This document shows, piece by piece, positions 1 to 7,067 of a stretch of 13,500 bases of DNA; within the stretch, counting starts at the first letter, position 1, and each line of letters starts with the position of its first letter. The notes beneath the pieces are model-generated. The model had not been told where the DNA came from. It searched no databases and saw nothing but the letters and a program-made list of their open reading frames with translations. The position numbers were made by a program, and so were the translations under genes. Source of the stretch: Frankiales bacterium (GTDB lineage: Bacteria; Actinomycetota; Actinomycetes; Mycobacteriales; SCTD01); NCBI GenBank assembly GCA_025464915.1, contig JAODNF010000025.1, positions 1 to 13,500 on the forward strand, read 5' to 3'.

Positions 1-1
1 C

Positions 2-2230
2 GACCGCGGGCTGCTAGACGGCCACGCCACGGTCCTGACAGGCGACGGGGAAGCCGGCCCGTCACCGCGCTCCGGCCTCTCCGACGCGCTGCGGCGTCGC
101 GAGGTGAACTTCGGTGCTGTCCGCGACAACGCGTCGGCGACCCTGACGCGCGATCAGTCGCCGCGCCGGCAGCAAGCCGCCTCCGACGTCCTCCCGGTCG
201 AAGGCGTCCAGCACCTCGCGACCGCCGCGTACGTCGGCGCCACCGACGTCTCGGCCTCGAGCAGCGCTTCCGACGCGGGCGCCGTCGTCGATCACGACCC
301 GTCGCACCAGCCCTTCTCCGCCTTCGACGGCGACGACCTGACCTCCTGGGTCACCGGTGGCCTCGCCGGCGCGACCGGCCAGTGGGTGCAGGTGGACCTC
401 GCGGACGCCGTCGACCCGACCGGCCTGGCGGTCCGCTTCCTGCGCGACCAGCGGGTGAGCGGCACGGTCACGGCTGTCACCGTCACCACCGACCACGGGA
501 GCCGCAGGACGCAGACGAGGGGCAACGAGCAGGTGCAGGGGCTCGATGTGCCACCCGGCACCACGAAGACGCTGCGCCTCACCCTCGACCAGGTCGACGG
601 CGACGGGTTCGGCGTGGTCGCCGGCATCCGCTCGCTGACCGTCCCCGGGACCACGGTGCAGGAGACCGTCGTGCTGCCCGACGACCAGGACCTGTCGCGG
701 GACGGGACGGTGCTGCTCGACCGCGCCCCGACTGCCCGGTCCGCCTGCGTCGGGTCGGTCTGCTCGCCGGACCTGCTGAAGCTCGGTGAGGACGTCGTCC
801 GGCTCGACCGCACCCTGGTGCTGCGCCAGCCGGCGAGCCTGCCGATCACGGGTTCGGCCACGACGGTCCCGGGTGCTGCCCTGAACACGCTCCTCGACGC
901 CGGGAGCCGCATCCAGGTCACCGCGAGCTCGGTCTGGGTCGACGACCCGCGGCAGCGTCCGGGCGCCGTCGTCGACAGTGACCTGACCACGGGCTGGATC
1001 GCCGGACAGGACGACAAGGCTCCCTCACTCACGCTGCGGCTCAAGGGCACCTCGTCGATCGACCACCTGACGCTCGCGACCTCCGACGACCTCGTCGCCG
1101 CACGTCCCACCAGGGTCGAGGTCACCGTCAACGGCACAGTCACCACTGACGACGTGCCCGACGACGGCGTGGTGAAGCTCCCCCCGACCCGCACCGACCG
1201 GATCGTGGTCCGCTTCCTGGCCTGGGAGAAGCGCGTCTCACACGGTCGTGACGGGAGCGCTCAGCGGCTGCCCGTAGGCGTCTCCGAGATCACGCTCCCG
1301 GGAAGCACACCGTCGACCCCTTCGGCGACGGTGCGGATCCCGTGCGGCAGCGGGCCGCCGGTGGTCGTCGACAACCGGCCGTACCGGACCACCGTCCTCG
1401 GCACCCGCAGCGACCTGCTGACCGGTGCGCCCATGGTGCTGACGCTGTGCGACGCCGTGCCGCTGCTCGCGGCCGGGCCGCACCGGTTCGCCGCCGCGAG
1501 CCAGGGCGGCGTGCAGGTGGAGGGGCTGACCCTCGGCAGCTCGCTGACGAGCCCGACCTCGAGCCGGGCCACGACCGTCGACCGCTGGGACGTCGAGCAC
1601 CGGGCGGTCACCGTCGGCTCCGGGGACGCGTCGTTCCTGGTCGTGCACGAGAACGCGAACCGCGGATGGCGCGCCACCCTCGACGGCAAGGCCCTGACGC
1701 CGACCACCGTCGATGGCTGGCAGCAGGCCTGGCTCGTTCCCGCGGGTGCCGGCGGTCAGGTCCACCTGGACTTCACGCCGGGCCGCACGTTCCACCTGGC
1801 GCTCGTCATCGGAGGACTGCTCGTGCTGCTGCTCCTCGGCCTGGCCGTGGCTCCGGCGAGGACGCGACCTGTGAGCCAGTCACGTGACCTCGACGTTCCG
1901 CTGCCGGTCCGGGTCGCGCTCGCGCTGGGCGTCATGGTGCTGCTCGGAGGCGTCGCCGGCGCGGTCACGCTCGCCATCGCGGTCGGGGGGGTGCTGGTCG
2001 CGCGCAGGGACGACCTGACGTCGGCCGTGACGCTGACGCTCGTGGTCTCGGCGGGGCTGCTCACGGCCTACTCGCCCTATGCCGGTGACCGGCCTCCGGG
2101 GGCCTTCAGCACCGAGGTGCAGCTGGTCGTGCTGATGGCCCTGTCGCTCGCCGCGGCCGCGGTCAGCGTCCGGCCGTGGTCCACCGACGCTTCTGGGCGA
2201 GAGCAGGACGCTCCACCAGCCGCAGGCTGA
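2..2230 (+). CDS. aftD: AftD-type alpha-(1->3)-arabinofuranosyltransferase, C-terminal part (5' end outside window)
   Basis: The frame is open from base 2 and encodes 742 residues to the TGA at 2228-2230; the GTG at 104 is internal, not a start. Full-length AftD proteins are about 1,400 residues, so the N-terminal multi-helix GT-C catalytic half lies upstream. AftD adds alpha-(1->3)-branched arabinofuranose from decaprenyl-phosphoryl-arabinose to envelope arabinan on the outer face of the membrane. Visible here, in fragment numbering: an AftD-like stretch with SDALRRREVNFGAVRDN (about 27-43); two F5/8-type-C-like carbohydrate-binding modules, the first with AFDGDDLTSW (about 86-172), the second with VVDSDLTTGW (about 306-380); a beta-rich module containing NRGWRATLDGK and VDGWQQAWLVPAG (about 550-595); then membrane segments near 598-617, 635-667, 674-692 and 706-723. 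The family call is confident; enzymatic activity cannot be judged without the missing half. The 3' end overlaps the convergent acyltransferase by 68 bp. Confidence 0.85.
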   Translation, partial: DRGLLDGHATVLTGDGEAGPSPRSGLSDALRRREVNFGAVRDNASATLTRDQSPRRQQAASDVLPVEGVQHLATAAYVGATDVSASSSASDAGAVVDHDPSHQPFSAFDGDDLTSWVTGGLAGATGQWVQVDLADAVDPTGLAVRFLRDQRVSGTVTAVTVTTDHGSRRTQTRGNEQVQGLDVPPGTTKTLRLTLDQVDGDGFGVVAGIRSLTVPGTTVQETVVLPDDQDLSRDGTVLLDRAPTARSACVGSVCSPDLLKLGEDVVRLDRTLVLRQPASLPITGSATTVPGAALNTLLDAGSRIQVTASSVWVDDPRQRPGAVVDSDLTTGWIAGQDDKAPSLTLRLKGTSSIDHLTLATSDDLVAARPTRVEVTVNGTVTTDDVPDDGVVKLPPTRTDRIVVRFLAWEKRVSHGRDGSAQRLPVGVSEITLPGSTPSTPSATVRIPCGSGPPVVVDNRPYRTTVLGTRSDLLTGAPMVLTLCDAVPLLAAGPHRFAAASQGGVQVEGLTLGSSLTSPTSSRATTVDRWDVEHRAVTVGSGDASFLVVHENANRGWRATLDGKALTPTTVDGWQQAWLVPAGAGGQVHLDFTPGRTFHLALVIGGLLVLLLLGLAVAPARTRPVSQSRDLDVPLPVRVALALGVMVLLGGVAGAVTLAIAVGGVLVARRDDLTSAVTLTLVVSAGLLTAYSPYAGDRPPGAFSTEVQLVVLMALSLAAAAVSVRPWSTDASGREQDAPPAAG

Positions 2231-3308
2231 GCCACGCGACGGCGAAGCTCAGGGGCAGGACGAGCACCGTCATGAGCAGCAGGTTGCCGTGGAACAGCTC
2301 GATGCCCAGTGCCTGGTAGACGAGGTGAAGAACGAGCAGGTGCCACAGGAAGACGCCGTAGGACACCTCGCCCATCCAGCGCGCGACCGGGTGCTCGAGC
2401 ACCCGGCGCACGGGTGACCGGTCGTCGGTGCCGAACACGGCGGGGATCACCAGGAACGTCGCGGCGACGGCGTAGAGCAGGTGCTTGGTGAGGGCCTCGC
2501 CGGGAGTCGCCAGGTCGAGGCCGAGCGGACCGCCGAGCGGTGTCGCGGTGAGCCACACGAGCAGCAGGGCGATCCCGAAGCAGGTGCCGCCGGAGTCGCC
2601 GAGCTGGTCCAGCAGACGCCACCGCCCTGTCCGCTCGTGCTGCGCGCGCAGGACCGCCAGGCCCATGCCGAGAGCGAACCAGTCGAGGTAGGCCGGCAGC
2701 CACAGCCCGCCGATCGCGGGGTCGGGCACGCCGAGGCCGCGCGTCGTCAGGGTCCACCCGACCGCCACCACTCCGAGGCCGATCAGCAGGGTGCGGTGCC
2801 CGAAGCGACGACCGAGCCACGCGAGCAGAGGGAGTGCCAGGTAGAAGGTTCCCTCGACGCACAGGCTCCACATCTGCGTCAGGCCGGGCAGCAGGTGCCC
2901 CTTGTCGTAGACCTGCAGCAGCAGCAGCTGGCGCGCGACCTCGCCCACCGACGCGAACGACGACGCCATGACCGGCAGCACGACGAGCACCACGAGCCAG
3001 TACGCCGGCAGCACGCGCAGCGCGCGGTTGCGGAAGTACGTCGCCACGTGCGGCACCGGCTTGCCCGCCAGCTCGGCACGGACGAACGGGCCGTAGAGCA
3101 GGAAGCCGGACAGCAGGAAGAAGATCGTGACGCCGAAGTCGAGGCGGCCGAGCAGCGATCCCACCGAGCTGCGGAAGGTCTCGCCGGTCTGGAACCCGAG
3201 GTGCGTGAAGACCACGCACACGACCGCGAGCGCGCGCAGCCCGTCGAGCGCGGGGTAGGTCCCCCCGCGCCGAACCGGGGCCGTCGTGTCGGCAACCGCG
3301 GTGGCCAT
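2163..3308 (-). CDS. acyltransferase-3 family membrane protein (OafA/YrhL type, TmaT-like)
   Basis: 381 residues, the usual length for a stand-alone acyltransferase-3 domain of about ten membrane helices that moves acyl groups, often acetyl, onto envelope sugars. Visible marks are LDGLRALAVVCVVFTH near the N-terminus with the expected catalytic histidine at about residue 36, FFLLSGFLLYGPF, the arginine-rich YFRNRALRVLPAYW, and a C-terminal VSYGVFLWH. ATG at 3308 is chosen because the LDGLRA motif follows at normal distance and a TANNNT box lies seven bases ahead; the frame is open to 4505 but that extension is a shadow of the opposite gene. By position, its likely relative is M. tuberculosis Rv0228 and corynebacterial TmaT, which acetylates trehalose corynomycolate before export; that substrate is inference and requires mycolates. 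It overlaps aftD tail-to-tail and diverges from the next gene across 33 bp. Confidence 0.85.
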   Translation of the reverse strand: MATAVADTTAPVRRGGTYPALDGLRALAVVCVVFTHLGFQTGETFRSSVGSLLGRLDFGVTIFFLLSGFLLYGPFVRAELAGKPVPHVATYFRNRALRVLPAYWLVVLVVLPVMASSFASVGEVARQLLLLQVYDKGHLLPGLTQMWSLCVEGTFYLALPLLAWLGRRFGHRTLLIGLGVVAVGWTLTTRGLGVPDPAIGGLWLPAYLDWFALGMGLAVLRAQHERTGRWRLLDQLGDSGGTCFGIALLLVWLTATPLGGPLGLDLATPGEALTKHLLYAVAATFLVIPAVFGTDDRSPVRRVLEHPVARWMGEVSYGVFLWHLLVLHLVYQALGIELFHGNLLLMTVLVLPLSFAVAWLSLRLVERPALAQKRRWTTAGR

Positions 3309-3315
3309 GTCCCGA

Positions 3316-3321
3316 ACACTA
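3316..3321 (-). promoter_or_regulatory. leaderless -10 box for the acyltransferase gene
   Basis: On the minus strand TAGTGT is followed by seven bases and then the ATG at 3308. TANNNT placed 6-7 bases before the start codon predicts transcription beginning at or next to the A of ATG. There is no Shine-Dalgarno-like sequence between box and start, which agrees. No convincing -35 element is seen. Confidence 0.5.
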
Positions 3322-3328
3322 GATGCCC

Positions 3329-3334
3329 TACGGT
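3329..3334 (+). promoter_or_regulatory. leaderless -10 box for the polytopic membrane protein gene
   Basis: TACGGT, seven bases, then ATG at 3342. It mirrors the minus-strand box at 3316-3321, with only seven bases between the two hexamers, so two RNA polymerases could not occupy both promoters at once. No clear -35 element is seen. Confidence 0.5.
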
Positions 3335-3341
3335 CGGCTCC

Positions 3342-4964
3342 ATGGCTGACGCGCACGTCCGTTCGCGCGCGGGCCTGCTCGTCGGTGCCGGGCTCTCGCT
3401 GCTGCTGCTCGCGCCGGTGCTCGGTCCGGGGTACGTCCTGGTGCGTGACATGGCCTTCGTCCCGCGCACTCCCCTCGGCGGCCAGCTGCTCGGTCTCGAC
3501 GGCGTCCCGCGAGGGGTGCCGAGCGAGCTGGTCATCGCGCTGGCCAGCCGCGTCGTCGCGACGGGTTGGCTGCAGGACCTCGTCCTGGTCGGGCTCGTGC
3601 TGTTCGCAGCGTGGGGCGCCGCGCGGCTCGCACCGACGACATCGACGGCAGGTGCGGTCGCCGCGGCCACCGCCTACGGCTGGTCGGCGTACCTGCACGA
3701 GCGGTTGCTGCTGGGGCAGTGGGCGCTGCTGCTCGGCTGGGCCGTGCTGCCGTGGGCGGTTCGCGCCGCCCTGGACTGGCGGCGGGGGGCCCCGGGCTGG
3801 GGCACCGCTGCCGCTCTCAGCATCGCGGCGCTCGGGGGCGCCAACTCGCTCCTGCTCGTCGGCCTGGCCGTCGTCGTCTGCGGCAGGCCGTGGAAGGCCC
3901 TCGGCGCGACCGCGCTGCTGTCGCTGCCCTGGGCCGTCCCAGGGCTGCTGCAGCACCAGGTCGCGGGTGACCCGCGTGGCGTCGCGGCCTTCGCGGCCAA
4001 CAGCGACAGCCCGTTCGGCGTCGTCGGGTCGCTCCTGACGGGCGGCGGGGTGTGGGCGCGGCCGGCCTTCCCGGACGGCCGCCACGCCGGCTCGTGGGTG
4101 GCGCTGGCCGTCCTCGTCGCGGCTGCCGCAGGCATACCCATGCTGCGCCGCCGCCTCGGCGACGGGCTGCTGGTGGCCGCTGCGCTGGGACTGCTCGTCG
4201 CCCTGCTCGGGACGTTCGTCCCGGGCGTGCTGCGCTGGGCCGTCGAGCACGTCCCGGCCAGCGGGCTGCTGCGCGACGGGCAGAAGTGGATGGCGCCCCT
4301 GGTCCTGCTCACCGCCGCGGGACTGGCCTGCACCGTCGAGCTCGTCAGCAGTCGTGTGCAGGAGGCAGGAGCCCGCCACATCCTGGTGGCCGTCGTCGCC
4401 CTGGCGCCGCTCGCGGCCCTGCCCGGTGCGGCGTGGGCCGAGAACGGCCGCCTGACCTCCAGCCACTACCCCTCCGACTGGGGGCGGGTGACGCGGCAAG
4501 CGCACGGCACCGTCCTCGTGCTGCCCTGGTCGCTCTACCGCGCCTTCCCGTGGGACGACCAGGTCACGGTCCTGGACCCGGCGACGAAGCTGCTCCAGCG
4601 CCCCGTCGTCAACGACGCGCTGCCGCTGCCCGGCACTGCCGTCAGCGGCGAGGACCCTGTTGCGGCACGCCTCGACGCCGAGGTCCGCGCAGGAGGTCCC
4701 TTGATCCAGGCCCTGCAGCGGGAGGGCGTGGACCAGGTCCTCGTGGAGCGCACCACGGCCGGGTACGACGACAGCTCCGCGAGCCGACAGACCGCAGGCC
4801 TTCCGCTGGCCGCCGAGACGGCGGAGCTGCGGCTCTACGACGTGCCGTCGCCTGGTCCGTCACCCGAGCCGCTGGCGGCCTGGCCGGTCGTGCTCGCGGA
4901 CCTCGCGGCGCTGGTCTTCGCCGCGCTGGCCGTCAGCCGCGCGTGCCGTCCAGCACGTCGCTGA
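3342..4964 (+). CDS. polytopic membrane protein, GT-C glycosyltransferase-like (Rv0226c-like)
   Basis: 540 residues starting MADAHVRSR at the ATG at 3342; the frame is open far upstream, but that part is antisense to the acyltransferase. About ten hydrophobic segments cover residues 12-370, then a soluble stretch of about 130 residues containing TVLVLPWSLYRAFPWDDQ, and a final membrane segment (about 510-530) ending in a basic RACRPARR tail. The first extracytoplasmic loop carries GYVLVRDMAFVPRTPLGG; an acidic residue soon after helix 1 is typical of GT-C lipid-linked sugar transferases, but I see no further diagnostic motif. Position between acyltransferase and GT4 genes matches M. tuberculosis Rv0226c, a membrane protein of similar size and unassigned activity. 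A role in arabinan or envelope lipid assembly is inference. Its last 32 bp overlap the convergent GT4 gene. Confidence 0.75.
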   Translation: MADAHVRSRAGLLVGAGLSLLLLAPVLGPGYVLVRDMAFVPRTPLGGQLLGLDGVPRGVPSELVIALASRVVATGWLQDLVLVGLVLFAAWGAARLAPTTSTAGAVAAATAYGWSAYLHERLLLGQWALLLGWAVLPWAVRAALDWRRGAPGWGTAAALSIAALGGANSLLLVGLAVVVCGRPWKALGATALLSLPWAVPGLLQHQVAGDPRGVAAFAANSDSPFGVVGSLLTGGGVWARPAFPDGRHAGSWVALAVLVAAAAGIPMLRRRLGDGLLVAAALGLLVALLGTFVPGVLRWAVEHVPASGLLRDGQKWMAPLVLLTAAGLACTVELVSSRVQEAGARHILVAVVALAPLAALPGAAWAENGRLTSSHYPSDWGRVTRQAHGTVLVLPWSLYRAFPWDDQVTVLDPATKLLQRPVVNDALPLPGTAVSGEDPVAARLDAEVRAGGPLIQALQREGVDQVLVERTTAGYDDSSASRQTAGLPLAAETAELRLYDVPSPGPSPEPLAAWPVVLADLAALVFAALAVSRACRPARR

Positions 4965-6021
4965 ACCCGGCGGCCGTCGCGGCCCAGGTGAAGCGGCCGG
5001 CGTGAACGCGGGCGGCGCGGCCGAGGCAGACCCGCTCGGTCGGGTCGGTGAGCAGCGCGCGCAGCGCCTCGCGGAACTCGTCCTCGTCGTCGGCGAGCAC
5101 GCCCGTGACGCCGTCGACGACCGACTCCGCGAGCCCACCGGCGTACCGGAAGGCGACCGACGGGGTGGCGTGACCGCCGGCCTCGACGACCGACAGCCCC
5201 CAGCCCTCCTTGAGGGACGGGACGGCGTGCACCCAGGATCGAGCCAGCAGCTCGTGCTTGTCGGGCTCGCTGACCCGGCCGTGGATCGTGACGATGTCCT
5301 GCAGGCCGAGCTCGGCGACGCGCGTGACGAGGGCGTCGTGCCAGTAGCCGTCGCCGGCCACCTCGACGCGGAGGTCGGGGATCTCGTGGCGCAGCTCGGC
5401 GGCGGCGTCGAGGACCAGCTCGACGCGCTTGTGGGGGACCAGCCGGCCGAGGACCGCGATGGTCGGGACGGTGGCGCGAGTCGACAGGACCGGGAAGGCG
5501 GGGGAGGTGCCGTTGTGCACGACGCTGATCCGGCGGGCGTCGATGCCGAGGCCGACCAGCTCGGTCTTGGTCACCTCGGAGACGGCGACGTAGGAGCAGC
5601 GCCGGTTCACGCGAGGGGCGACCCACGACTCGAGCCACCAGCCGATGCGAGCCACCTTCGGCCCGAAGACGACGCCCCACTGCTCGCGGTGCACGTGGTG
5701 GACGAGCACGACGACGCGGCGCCGCGTGAAGAGCCGAGCGAGGAAGGGCACGCCGTTGTGCACCTCCACGACGACCCCCGTGCGGCCCAGCCTGCCGAGC
5801 ACCATCAGAAGGGCGGCCCAGAGGTAGACGGTGACGTGGTTGCCGCGGCGCACGTAGCGGACGCCGTTCTTCACCTCGTCACGGGGAGCGGAGCCGTGGT
5901 CGGCGCAGAAGAGCGTGACGCGGTCGCCGCGGCGGGCGAGGCGCGAGGCGAGGCTCTCGACGTAGAGCTCGGAGCCGCCGCCCTCGGGGTTGGTCAGATC
6001 GCGCCAGTTGAGGAGGAGCAC
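4933..6021 (-). CDS. GT4-family glycosyltransferase (Rv0225-like)
   Basis: 362 residues from the GTG at 6021. GT4 enzymes have a GT-B fold and transfer a sugar from a nucleotide-sugar with retention, usually at the cytoplasmic membrane face. The N-terminal domain opens with VLLLNWRDLTNPEGGGSE, the glycine-rich acceptor-side loop; the C-terminal domain has VLGRLVPHKRVELVLDA, VEVAGDGYW and VPSLKEGWGLSVVEAGG. The last carries the family's E-x7-E signature at Glu272 and Glu280. Sugar and acceptor cannot be read from sequence. The start is uncertain: GTG 6021 has no ribosome-binding site, and the frame stays open with strong coding-type third-base bias back to about 6132, where a CTG at 6118-6120 follows an AGAGGA at 7-base spacing. 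The product may therefore carry about 33 extra N-terminal residues. It ends overlapping the previous gene and diverges from the methyltransferase gene. Confidence 0.85.
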   Translation of the reverse strand: MLLLNWRDLTNPEGGGSELYVESLASRLARRGDRVTLFCADHGSAPRDEVKNGVRYVRRGNHVTVYLWAALLMVLGRLGRTGVVVEVHNGVPFLARLFTRRRVVVLVHHVHREQWGVVFGPKVARIGWWLESWVAPRVNRRCSYVAVSEVTKTELVGLGIDARRISVVHNGTSPAFPVLSTRATVPTIAVLGRLVPHKRVELVLDAAAELRHEIPDLRVEVAGDGYWHDALVTRVAELGLQDIVTIHGRVSEPDKHELLARSWVHAVPSLKEGWGLSVVEAGGHATPSVAFRYAGGLAESVVDGVTGVLADDEDEFREALRALLTDPTERVCLGRAARVHAGRFTWAATAAGFSDVLDGTRG

Positions 6022-6147
6022 GTCCCGGCCGGTCGTGCTCGGCTCGGTCGCAGTGCGCTGCGCGGGGACGAGGACCTCGAGGTCGTGGCCCGGGTCAAGG
6101 GATCGCGCGAGGGTGCTCAGCGGAGGGTCCTCTCATCGGCTGCGCCG

Positions 6148-6175
6148 TTGCAGCTTCTGTTGCACTCACCTTGCA
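6148..6175. repeat. three phased TTGCA direct repeats in a divergent intergenic region
   Basis: TTGCA occurs at 6148-6152, 6160-6164 and 6171-6175, start-to-start distances 12 and 11 bases, about one helical turn, between the GT4 and methyltransferase genes. This spacing puts the copies on one face of the helix, as for a repeated protein-binding site. No regulator gene is in the window, and chance remains possible for a 5-mer. Confidence 0.3.
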
Positions 6176-6240
6176 GGAACGGTGCCTTTCCGGACATGAG
6201 CCGTCAGGGCCACACATGCCTGGTCCTTCTGGGTCACCCA

Positions 6241-6246
6241 TAAGGT
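6241..6246 (+). promoter_or_regulatory. leaderless -10 box for the methyltransferase gene
   Basis: TAAGGT, seven bases, then GTG at 6254. The earlier in-frame GTG at 6245 lies inside this box and would not be in the transcript, so the box decides the start. No Shine-Dalgarno sequence is seen. Confidence 0.5.
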
Positions 6247-6253
6247 GCGCGCT

Positions 6254-7012
6254 GTGGAATCGCCCGCGGAACTCGATGTGGACCTCGCCCCGCTCGGCAC
6301 GTTCGCCCGCAGCCGGCAGCTGTTCGGCGCCTTCCGGTACGAGCAGAGCGACCCGGCGCGGTTCTACACGCTGCTCGCGTCCGACAGCGCCAGGCAGGTC
6401 GCGCACTACACGCCCCTGTCGGGACGCACTCTGCTCGACGTCGGCGGCGGCCCGGGCTACTTCGCCGACGCGTTCCGGGCACGAGGTGCGAGGTACGTCG
6501 GGCTCGACGCCGACGCGGGGGAGCTGTCCCTGCACGGCCGGGACGTCGCCGAGGGCACAGTCCTCGGCAGCGGCATGGCGCTGCCCTTCCTGACCGGCTC
6601 GGTCGACATCACCTACTCGAGCAACGTCCTTGAGCACGTGCCCGAACCCGAGGTGATGGCCGACGAGATGGTGCGGGTGACCCGGCCTGGCGGTGTCGTC
6701 TTCCTGTCCTACAACAACTGGTTCGCCCCAAACGGCGGCCACGAGACCGCTCCGTGGCACTACCTCGGGGGGCACCGGGCGGCCGAGCGGTACACCCGCA
6801 AGCACGGCCGCCGGCCCAAGAACGACTTCGGCTCGTCCCTCTACAGGACGTCGGTGGCGCAGATGCTGCGCTGGCTCGAGCGGCAGACCGACGTCGACGT
6901 CGTGTCGGTGCTCCCTCGCTACCACCCGTCGTGGGCTCGCTGGATCGTGCGGGTTCCGGTGGCTCGCGAGGTCGGCACCTGGAACCTGCTGCTGGTGATG
7001 CGGAAGCGATGA
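6254..7012 (+). CDS. class I SAM-dependent methyltransferase (MtrP/Rv0224c-like)
   Basis: 252 residues from GTG 6254, the full length of a Methyltransf_11-type enzyme. The SAM-binding motif I is LLDVGGGPGYFADAF at about residues 60-74, the acidic end of strand 2 is VGLDAD (about 82-87), the motif-IV region reads ITYSSNVLEHVPEP, and the strand-5 region is RPGGVVFLSYNNWF. There is no signal peptide or membrane helix, so it acts in the cytoplasm or at the membrane surface. From memory, the mycobacterial gene at the same place is Rv0224c; its corynebacterial counterpart MtrP is needed for normal trehalose mycolate transport. The methylated substrate here is not known. The gene is divergent from the GT4 gene and ends three bases before a hairpin. 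Confidence 0.85.
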   Translation: MESPAELDVDLAPLGTFARSRQLFGAFRYEQSDPARFYTLLASDSARQVAHYTPLSGRTLLDVGGGPGYFADAFRARGARYVGLDADAGELSLHGRDVAEGTVLGSGMALPFLTGSVDITYSSNVLEHVPEPEVMADEMVRVTRPGGVVFLSYNNWFAPNGGHETAPWHYLGGHRAAERYTRKHGRRPKNDFGSSLYRTSVAQMLRWLERQTDVDVVSVLPRYHPSWARWIVRVPVAREVGTWNLLLVMRKR

Positions 7013-7015
7013 CTC

Positions 7016-7031
7016 TGGCCCCTTCGGGCCA
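7016..7031 (+). terminator. short GC hairpin after the methyltransferase gene
   Basis: TGGCCC-CTTC-GGGCCA is a perfect 6-bp stem with a 4-base loop, three bases past the TGA at 7010-7012. No T-run follows, so this would be the U-less type of intrinsic terminator often proposed in actinobacteria. The next gene has its own promoter. Confidence 0.45.
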
Positions 7032-7055
7032 TGGGTTCCGCCTCTCCGTCGCGCC

Positions 7056-7061
7056 TACGTT
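7056..7061 (+). promoter_or_regulatory. leaderless -10 box for the lipoprotein hydrolase gene
   Basis: TACGTT, six bases, then ATG at 7068, with no Shine-Dalgarno sequence. The hairpin at 7016-7031 just upstream separates this transcript from the methyltransferase gene. No clear -35 element is seen. Confidence 0.5.
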
Positions 7062-7067
7062 GCACTC

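Noticed and set aside
2481..3341. Upstream 287-codon extension of the GT-C-like membrane protein frame
   Set aside because: It is antisense to the acyltransferase and reads as a charged Glu/Gln/Arg shadow; the hydrophobic N-terminus begins at 3342.
2163..4505. 780-residue minus-strand reading frame
   Set aside because: Only the part from 3308 downstream has acyltransferase motifs; the upstream 399 codons are Gln/Arg/Asp-rich low-complexity antisense of the membrane protein gene.
6245..6253. GTG at 6245 as methyltransferase start
   Set aside because: It overlaps the TAAGGT -10 box; GTG 6254 is at the expected leaderless distance.
6095..6925. 276-residue minus-strand frame over the methyltransferase
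   Set aside because: Antisense to a gene with clear SAM-binding motifs; no recognisable domain in the shadow protein.
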